Assembly: GCF_023824315.1 (NCBI RefSeq)
Contig: NZ_CP098732.1
Span: 3,286,001-3,350,000, forward strand
DNA from: Acinetobacter tibetensis
GTDB taxonomy: Bacteria; Pseudomonadota; Gammaproteobacteria; Pseudomonadales; Moraxellaceae
Direction: 5' to 3'
DNA length: 64,000 nucleotides
The notes beneath the pieces are model-generated. The model was given only the letters and a program-made list of their open reading frames with translations, had not been told where the DNA came from and did not search any database. Numbering within the stretch: position 1 is the stretch's first letter; every line of letters begins with the position of its first letter. Position numbers and translations under genes: made by a program. Positions 56,162-64,000 of the stretch are shown here, in pieces.

Positions 56162-57640
56162 CTAGCGATCTTTCATTTTGCTGAGCACAATTGCCACAAC
56201 AGCACAGAAAATCACGCTGCCCCATCCAAATACACCTTGCAAGCTCATGCTGTAAGTGTCGTAACCATTCATCACTAAGTTGAACAGGGTCATTCCTAGT
56301 GTAGTAATTAAAATAAACGTGGTAATTACAGTTAATGTAAATGCCCAACCTTTACCTAATTGAATGGTCGAGATACGGTTGACATGATCACGCAGTTCCA
56401 TCAGTGCAGAACGTTTAAACCAAGCGATACAGATAATTGATGCCAATGCACCACCGATAATCCCGATATTGTTGATAAAGTGGTCAATAATATCCACCAG
56501 CTTAATCGCATTTACGCTAGAGAATAAAAAGATTGAAACCAGCGCACTACCACCACCAATAATCGATACAGCTTTTGAACGGCTCCATTTTAACTTGTCT
56601 TGCATGGCAGCAATTGGAACTTCCAAAATACTCACCATAGAAGAAATACCCGCTACAAATAACGAGGAGAAAAACAGAAGACCAAATAAATCTGCACCAG
56701 CACCCAAGCTCGAAATAATTTTCGGGAAAGCAATAAATGCAAGACCAATACCGCCACTCACAACATCTTTAACGTCTGTACCTGCAGCATGTGCCATAAA
56801 GCCCAATGCAGCAAAAATACCAATACCCGCTAAAATTTCAGTTGAAGCATTGGCAAAGCCAACAATTAAGCCCGAGCCTGTTAAATTGGTTTTTGGTTTT
56901 AAATAAGATGAATAGGTCACCATAATCCCGAAACCCACTGACAGTGAGAAGAAGGTATGACCATATGCTGCTAACCACACCTTATAGTCCATCATTGCGG
57001 ACCAGTTCGGAGTAAAGAATGCATTTAAACCTTGAGCTGCACCAGGTAAACGTAAAGCTTGAATCACCAAGAAAGTGAACAATACGAACAACAAAGGCAT
57101 AAAGATTTTGTTCGACAGTTCAACCCCTTTCTTCACACCACCAAACAAGATGATCAGGGTGAGTGCCCAAATACCAACTATTGGCCAAAACAAATGGTTA
57201 ACAAACTGTAAATCTAAACCTGTGGCCTTAGATGTTTGTAAATAGGTATTGAAGAAGAAGCTTTCTGGATCATTGCCCCATGCTTGGCCAATCGAGAAGT
57301 AAACATAACTTCCTGCCCAAGTCAGTACGCTGGCATAGTACAAGCCAATAATGATACAAACACAAACTTGCCACCAACCGAGCGTTTCACCCCCTTTAAA
57401 TAAAGCGCGATACGCTTTAGGAGGCGAATTATTGCTACGATGCCCGACAGCATAGTCTAAAAATAATAGCGGTAAACCTGCCGTAATTAATGCAAGTAAA
57501 TAAGGAATAAGGAACGCACCGCCACCATTTTCATAAGCAACGTAGGGGAAACGCCAAATATTACCTAAACCAACAGCCGAACCAACGGCTGCAATAATAA
57601 AACCAGATCGTGACGTCCAGTTTTCACGAGAATCTGCCAT
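56162..57640 (-). CDS. metP: NSS-family sodium-dependent amino-acid transporter (MetP-like)
   Basis: A 492-residue protein with about 12 membrane segments. It begins NWTSRSGFIIAAVGSAVGLGNIWRFPYVAYENGGGAFLIPY, the TM1 signature of LeuT-fold neurotransmitter:sodium symporters. ATG 57640 has AGGTG six bases upstream. The linked MetS-type small subunit suggests a methionine/alanine importer, though other neutral amino acids cannot be excluded. Confidence 0.86.
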   Translation of the reverse strand: MADSRENWTSRSGFIIAAVGSAVGLGNIWRFPYVAYENGGGAFLIPYLLALITAGLPLLFLDYAVGHRSNNSPPKAYRALFKGGETLGWWQVCVCIIIGLYYASVLTWAGSYVYFSIGQAWGNDPESFFFNTYLQTSKATGLDLQFVNHLFWPIVGIWALTLIILFGGVKKGVELSNKIFMPLLFVLFTFLVIQALRLPGAAQGLNAFFTPNWSAMMDYKVWLAAYGHTFFSLSVGFGIMVTYSSYLKPKTNLTGSGLIVGFANASTEILAGIGIFAALGFMAHAAGTDVKDVVSGGIGLAFIAFPKIISSLGAGADLFGLLFFSSLFVAGISSMVSILEVPIAAMQDKLKWSRSKAVSIIGGGSALVSIFLFSSVNAIKLVDIIDHFINNIGIIGGALASIICIAWFKRSALMELRDHVNRISTIQLGKGWAFTLTVITTFILITTLGMTLFNLVMNGYDTYSMSLQGVFGWGSVIFCAVVAIVLSKMKDR

Positions 57641-58412
57641 GAAACACACCTAAATCTTGGGGTAACTTTTATTGCTGCTTGTTATACGGATTAATATGGC
57701 TAGCAAAAAAGTACCATTCAAAAATCTTTTTGTTGTTTGATTTAGCTTCCACCTTTTGGGTGTTTCGTTCTAAATTGCAAACAGATGAAATGCACACAAA
57801 ATCTTGGTTAAAGTCTTTCGGATTGTTTTCACCTCTTAATCATTGAACAATACTCACTTTTGTTATTTTTTGCTGTAATTTCTGGATGAAAGTTCGTCCT
57901 TTTGTATTCTATTTTTAATCAATTGATCAAAATATAGCTCTTTTTTTATCATATTTTTTAAAATAGATTAACAAAGCCCAAAATGCAAGATTTTTAAAAT
58001 ACTGGAAAATTCCCTTAATTTATTGATTATTGTGTGCTTACATTTTATCTATCTAAAAATCTTTTAGTTGAGTATCGTGGTTTAGCATCACAATCACTCA
58101 CCAAACTCAAAATTTTAAAATAAATTTATGATTTTATTCAAGTTTATGCCATACCTCCCACCAAGCTCAAGCTCAGTTCAAGCAGAGTAAAATTCAAAAT
58201 CTAAAAAGACGTTTGGCACTCACAATCATTTTTATACCTAAATCAGAAATCTGCTTCTAGCAGATTCATCACTATCTGCACTTTTATGTAAAAAAGCACT
58301 TTGACTACTGTTTCTTTTTTCGCATCGCTATATCATGCTCTGAAATACAACTGAATAGCTCTTGTTTTAACCTTTTTTAACGCAAACACACAACACAATT
58401 TAGGATAAAAGC
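57641..58412. other. Long AT-rich intergenic region
   Basis: 772 bases between the divergent transporter and outer-membrane genes. I see no frame with a credible ribosome site, no RNA gene and no repeat of note. It must contain both promoters. The plus-strand gene has TTTAGGATAAAAGC before its ATG, a good ribosome site. Confidence 0.5.
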
Positions 58413-59096
58413 ATGAAAGTAGCACAAGCAGGATTATTGGCATTAGGCGTAGGTTTGAGTGGCTTAGCTCAAGCAGATTTAGTCGCACTCAAAGGCGATA
58501 TCAGCTATTGGGCATATGACGGGCATGCCGAAACAGTCCCATTTTCAAAAGAAAAACTCGACAATGAAGGTGCAGTCCAATTTTCTGTCGCTTTAGAACA
58601 CCCAGTTCCGATTATTCCAAATGCCAAAATTCGCTATGTCAATTTAGACACTCAAACAAAGAGCAGCGTTCTAGGGCAACCCAATTATGCAGTTAACCTT
58701 GATCATGCTGACTTCATTCTCTATTACGAAATTTTAGACAATGTAGTTGATCTGGATATTGGTGCAGGTGCAACCACATTAAATGGCCACATCAACCGTT
58801 TAGATCAACGTACCAATATTGATGAAACTTATCCGATTATTTACGGTACAGTCGGTGGTAAATTACCATTTACAGGTTTAAGTGCGAAAGCAGAACTAAC
58901 CTATAGCAACTTTGATGATGCTCAGTTAACCGATGCTTTGGCGGAAATTCAATACAACTTTATCGACAACATGCTCGTCGATGTTGGTGTAAAAGCAGGT
59001 TATCGAATTTTCACTGTTGATTTAGATGACTATAACCGCAATGACATTAAACTTGACTTTAAAGGTCCTTATATTGGTTTAGATGCGCATTTCTAA
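58413..59096 (+). CDS. Outer-membrane beta-barrel protein (TIGR04219-like)
   Basis: A 227-residue protein with a signal peptide (QAGLLALGVGLSGLAQA). The mature part alternates short amphipathic strands (KGDISYWAYDG, VNLDHADFILYYEIL, NVVDLDIGAGATTL, LSAKAELTYSNFDDAQL, NMLVDVGVKAGYRIF) and ends FKGPYIGLDAHF, a typical barrel C-terminus with terminal Phe. It resembles the TIGR04219 outer-membrane family. Function is unknown. Confidence 0.72.
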   Translation: MKVAQAGLLALGVGLSGLAQADLVALKGDISYWAYDGHAETVPFSKEKLDNEGAVQFSVALEHPVPIIPNAKIRYVNLDTQTKSSVLGQPNYAVNLDHADFILYYEILDNVVDLDIGAGATTLNGHINRLDQRTNIDETYPIIYGTVGGKLPFTGLSAKAELTYSNFDDAQLTDALAEIQYNFIDNMLVDVGVKAGYRIFTVDLDDYNRNDIKLDFKGPYIGLDAHF

Positions 59097-59112
59097 TTTC
59101 TGAAGTGCTACT

Positions 59113-59144
59113 AAAAAAGCTGAATGTTTGCATTCAGCTTTTTT
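59113..59144. terminator. Terminator after outer-membrane gene
   Basis: AAAAAAGCTGAATG pairs with CATTCAGCTTTTTT around a TTTG loop. It faces the convergent GNAT gene, so it may act both ways. Confidence 0.9.
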
Positions 59145-59162
59145 ATTTGTCCGTCTATCCAG

Positions 59163-59684
59163 CTAAGATGTAGCATTAAAACTGGCATGATATTGAACAT
59201 TGCCTTGTGGAATTTCATTTTCAAATGCAAGTACTTGAAAATACTCGGCAGGAACCCCTTCCAGTACCAACTGAGTCACGGCTCGAAAGCCAAACCGTGC
59301 ATAATAATCAGGTTTCCCCAACACCACACACCCTTTTGCCTGCCGCTTTTTTAACTGGGCCAATGCCGTTTCAATTAAATCTCGACCGATGCCTTGCCCC
59401 TGAAATTCAGGTAAGACTGAAACTGGACCTAAACCATACCAAGCTTCTGTACCTGATGAAATTCGCACAGGAGAAATTGCAACATGTCCAATTAGCTGTC
59501 CATCAAGTTCAGCAACTAGAGAAATACTGAGTTGTCCTGACTGCCGTAATGCACGCACGATAAATTGCTCATGATGATCACTATAAACTACCGATTCAAA
59601 TGCCCTCATGGTCAAGTCTTCGATGTGATCAACATCTTCAGGTTGCTCAGCTCGAATTGACCCGATATGCTTTTTGTTTTGCAT
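59163..59684 (-). CDS. GNAT-family N-acetyltransferase
   Basis: A 173-residue protein. IRAEQPEDVDHIEDLTMRAFE begins the fold, LIGHVAISPV is beta-strand 4, and VLPEFQGQGIGRDLIETAL is the acetyl-CoA-binding motif A, followed by GKPDYYARFGFR. It resembles YhbS-type acetyltransferases. Substrate unknown. ATG 59684 has GAGGTG upstream; an in-frame TTG at 59702 is less likely. Confidence 0.82.
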   Translation of the reverse strand: MQNKKHIGSIRAEQPEDVDHIEDLTMRAFESVVYSDHHEQFIVRALRQSGQLSISLVAELDGQLIGHVAISPVRISSGTEAWYGLGPVSVLPEFQGQGIGRDLIETALAQLKKRQAKGCVVLGKPDYYARFGFRAVTQLVLEGVPAEYFQVLAFENEIPQGNVQYHASFNATS

Positions 59685-60054
59685 AAGCACCTCAATATTC
59701 AAATTCTTGATGTACGTTTTTGCTTACAGAGAACAACGATTTTTACGTCTATATACATTCCTCATCCCCTTTTATTATAAAAACATACAGGGACAGGAAG
59801 TTTCTTTAAATAATAACAAAGATTGCAGGAAGCATCGTAATTGACAGGAGTTGATTACATATAACCTTATACAGAAAAGCCCTGTCAGGATGATGGGGCT
59901 TTTCTTTTTATACAAACAGCAGCATTCAGAATCTAAATAAACCAAATCGGACAAACATTACAGAATGCTTCTATTTCTTAAAATAACTCATATTGACTCC
60001 CTATATTGGACTACCTAACATCCTAAATATTTTAATCACATCAGGAATTTTATT
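59685..60054. other. Intergenic region with orphan intrinsic terminator
   Basis: 370 bases without a supported protein gene. GAAAAGCCC (59874-59882) and GGGCTTTTC (896-904 of the same kilobase) form a stem followed by CTTTTT, an intrinsic terminator on the plus strand with no gene before it on that strand. TTGACA at 59841-59846 and TATAAC nearby suggest a promoter, but the spacing is poor. A small RNA ending here is possible. Confidence 0.45.
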
Positions 60055-60627
60055 TTGTTGCACGTATCCTCTCTAAACCCTTTAGCCACATTGAAACAAT
60101 CAACACGAATTAAATTCGGTATTACTGCCTTAATTATGTTCATGATCACAGGCTGTTCAGGTTTAGGCGGTGGCTCTTTAGAAAAACGTGCAGCAAAACT
60201 GTCTACTGGCATCCAAAAGGCATACGCCGTTGACTCAACGACAGCAAACCGAGTTGCACCGATGATTGTGCAAAGTGCAGAACTACATCAGGTCGATCCT
60301 TTACTGATTGCTGCCATGATTCGACAAGAATCAAGTTATCGTAACTATGCTGTTTCACCTGCTGGTGCTGTGGGATTAACTCAAATTATGCCGATGTATT
60401 GGCAACAAACTTGCTCAGGTGATTTATTCGAAGAAGCCAATAATATCAATTGTGGCACCTATATTTTAGCTCAATATAATCAATCTGCAGGGAGCTGGAA
60501 AAAAGCCCTTGCCTATTATAATGTTGGACCTACAGGCTATGAGTCGAGTTGGAAAATGCGCCGCCAAGGTAAAAAATATGCCAAACAAGTGAAACAGCTC
60601 GAAGAAAAACTCAAAGGTTCACTCTAA
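60055..60627 (+). CDS. Lytic transglycosylase lipoprotein (SLT domain)
   Basis: A 190-residue protein starting at TTG (60055 or 60058) with AGGA nine bases upstream. MITGC near residue 34 is a lipobox. The SLT domain runs from about residue 75: IAAMIRQESSYRNYAVSPAGAVGLTQIMP contains the catalytic Glu and the GLTQIMP motif, and LAYYNVGPTGY ends it. It should cut peptidoglycan glycan strands at the outer-membrane inner face. The long N-terminal stretch before the lipobox is unusual and may mean a later start. Confidence 0.82.
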   Translation: MLHVSSLNPLATLKQSTRIKFGITALIMFMITGCSGLGGGSLEKRAAKLSTGIQKAYAVDSTTANRVAPMIVQSAELHQVDPLLIAAMIRQESSYRNYAVSPAGAVGLTQIMPMYWQQTCSGDLFEEANNINCGTYILAQYNQSAGSWKKALAYYNVGPTGYESSWKMRRQGKKYAKQVKQLEEKLKGSL

Positions 60628-60685
60628 GCTTTGGTTTTAGGAATTAAAAAGCCCAACCTAAGATGGACCTTTTATAACGTCATAT

Positions 60686-60997
60686 TTATAAACTTTTTAA
60701 ATATGCAATAATATCTTTATTTTCAGCCATTTCAGCTAATTCAAGTGCAGTATATTCTGAGCGATAATCGATTCTTGCTCCCTTACTGACCAGTAATTTA
60801 ACCACACCTAAATGGTCATTTTCAGCTGCAGCTTGTAGTGCACTATAGCCCTCTTCATCTGTTTGATTCGGATCAGCTCCAGCCAATAACAACTGCTCGA
60901 CTTGCTCTACATCACCCAAAGATGACCAGTAAACAAGTTCAGGAAGATGCAGTTCTTCATCATCTTCAGGCAGAGGGGTAAAAGAGTTGAGTTTCAT
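60686..60997 (-). CDS. Small ankyrin-repeat protein
   Basis: A 103-residue protein with two or three ankyrin repeats (LVYWSSLGDVEQVEQLLLAGADPNQTDEEGYSALQAAAENDHLGVVKLLVSKGARIDYRSEYTALELAE, given here as a region spanning about residues 22-90). No signal peptide. ATG 60997 has AAAGGG upstream and is preferred to 61027. A protein-protein interaction role is likely; partner unknown. Confidence 0.78.
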   Translation of the reverse strand: MKLNSFTPLPEDDEELHLPELVYWSSLGDVEQVEQLLLAGADPNQTDEEGYSALQAAAENDHLGVVKLLVSKGARIDYRSEYTALELAEMAENKDIIAYLKSL

Positions 60998-61131
60998 CGG
61001 ATATACCCTTTTTATTTTAACGTTCAAACCTCAATTAAAGCTTAATTTTTTTAATACAACCATATCAATTTAATTAAAATCGAATAATTGAGCTTAACAA
61101 TAACTAATAAAATAGCTTGCCATGTAATTAC

Positions 61132-61456
61132 TCAGGACGTATAAAACACTGCAAGCCAGATGGTGATTGGATTGGGATCAGTCTAAACAGCCTTGCATTT
61201 GGCATGTGCAGGAATATTAATGTAATCGCCCACGGATAATTCATATTTTGAACCGCTGTCAAATTCTAAAATTGCTTTTCCTTCAACAAGCATGCATTCA
61301 CTCTCATCCTGATTATACCAACCTGTATCAGGAGAGCTATCCTTTAGAAATGATATGCTCTATCCTTATTGTTGAAGCATGAATAATGTTCTCAAATACT
61401 TCTAAACTGAGATCTTTCGGAAGTGAATCGAATATATTGACTGAATTCATACCCAT
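61132..61456 (-). pseudogene. Cupin-domain protein pseudogene (frameshift plus nonsense codon)
   Basis: From ATG 61456 (GAGGTG six bases upstream) the frame reads NSVNIFDSLPKDLSLEVFEN and reaches IISKG, then stops at TAG. Shifting by one base after that glycine restores SSPDTGWYNQDE, AILEFDSGSKYELSVGDYIN and IPAHAKCKAV. An in-frame TAG (61183-61185) follows, exactly where small Acinetobacter-type cupins have Trp. After it TDPNPITIWLAVFYTS continues to a natural TGA at 61132. The product would have been a roughly 107-residue single-cupin protein. Both lesions are read directly from the sequence; a sequencing error could explain one but hardly both. Confidence 0.8.
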
Positions 61457-61585
61457 AAATTCACCTCATATCATGTATTCAATCTACATTAACTGTTATT
61501 TAGCATCTTCTAAAGTTAGCCTCAAATGACTAATCATTATTTTTAATCACATTTTTGGATATTTTTTCAAAAGAAACATTTTCCC

Positions 61586-61623
61586 AATAAAAAACACCCC
61601 CTAACGTTGGTTAGGGGGTGTTT
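61586..61623 (-). terminator. rRNA operon terminator
   Basis: A perfect 14-bp stem, AAACACCCCCTAAC and GTTAGGGGGTGTTT, has a four-base loop and lies just after the 5S gene on the minus strand, followed there by a T run. Confidence 0.92.
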
Positions 61624-61631
61624 GAATAAAT

Positions 61632-61748
61632 GAGCTGGCGATGACTTACTCTCACATGGGTAACCCCACACTACCATCAGCGCTAAGAGGTTTCACTTCT
61701 GAGTTCGGGAAGGGATCAGGTGGTTCACTCTTGCTATTGTCGCCAGCA
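61632..61748 (-). rRNA. rrf: 5S ribosomal RNA
   Basis: The minus-strand sequence starts TGCTGGCGACAATAGCAAGA and ends GTCATCGCCAGCTC, with CCGAACTCAGAAGTGAAAC in the loop region. These are the conserved 5S helices I and III. Ends are approximate to a few bases. It lies about 170 bases downstream of 23S and just before the operon terminator. Confidence 0.95.
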
Positions 61749-61918
61749 CAACTGTTTATGACTATTCGTTATGGTCTTATTTACACAGCGTGTATGCCTA
61801 ACTTTCGTCAAATGAGTTATTAACAGGTATATTTGAGTTGGATATTGTATCTAGCTTTATAACTAAATCAAGTTATTTGCAGTGATTTGAACCACAACAC
61901 CAACTGTTTGGGTGTTGT

Positions 61919-64000
<2,082 letters not shown>

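Noticed and set aside
56469..56906. 145-residue plus-strand frame inside the NSS transporter
   Set aside because: Antisense to a protein with clear LeuT-fold motifs; composition reflects the complement of hydrophobic codons.
57641..58412. Hidden gene or riboswitch in the long gap before the outer-membrane gene
   Set aside because: Frames are short and lack ribosome sites, and no conserved riboswitch core was recognisable by eye.

Overview
The window is a chromosomal segment from an Acinetobacter (Moraxellaceae). The evidence is the AT-leaning base composition, a capsule (K) locus whose wza-wzb-wzc export genes diverge from a gna-type dehydrogenase next to fkpA, and the order murJ, ampD, nadC, rph, dsbA, ubiG-mupP-yciK, argA, ssu cluster, ribF-ileS-lspA-fkpB. 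The species cannot be fixed from the sequence alone.

Region 1 (1-17,210) is the export end of a capsule locus. Reading leftwards from about 13.2 kb is a long, tightly packed operon: gna-like UDP-HexNAc 6-dehydrogenase, then a complete legionaminic-acid-type nonulosonate cassette (legB, legC, legG, legI, a NeuD/PglD-type acetyltransferase, ptmE, ptmF, legF, ptmA), then a membrane O-acyltransferase, a Wzx flippase and, running off the left edge, a GT52 (sialyltransferase-family) glycosyltransferase. The last gene is AT-rich, has a GTG start and is only partly inside the window. Cassette plus GT52 imply a capsule containing a CMP-activated nonulosonic acid. Wza, Wzb and Wzc run rightwards and export the polymer.

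Region 2 (17.2-32.2 kb) is conserved housekeeping: two FKBP isomerases, MurJ, AmpD, NadC, an LtaS-type sulfatase, RNase PH, a FabR-like regulator, DsbA, and UbiG with a MupP-type phosphatase and YciK. A 51-residue small protein, two tandem RcnB-like periplasmic proteins and ArgA follow.

Region 3 (32.2-40.3 kb) is sulfur scavenging: two tandem SsuA-like lipoproteins, SsuD, SsuC and SsuB, followed by a TetR regulator, an MTA/SAH nucleosidase-like protein and a TDT-family exporter that might handle sulfite. A 15/16 match to the universal ParB-binding site parS lies inside ssuC, which suggests the region is in the origin-proximal part of the chromosome.

Region 4 (40.4-61.1 kb) holds ribF-ileS-lspA-fkpB, a DUF1624 membrane protein, a chorismate mutase overlapping a duplicated thioredoxin-fold protein, two dihydroxyacid dehydratases of different Fe-S types, fmt-rsmB, a ZIP transporter, a MetP/MetS-type NSS transporter with its 47-residue small subunit, an outer-membrane beta-barrel, a GNAT enzyme, a lytic transglycosylase lipoprotein and an ankyrin protein.

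Region 5 (61.1-64 kb) contains a cupin pseudogene with two independent lesions, then the 3' half of an rRNA operon on the minus strand: terminator, 5S and most of 23S. No CRISPR array, insertion sequence, tRNA gene or prophage was seen.
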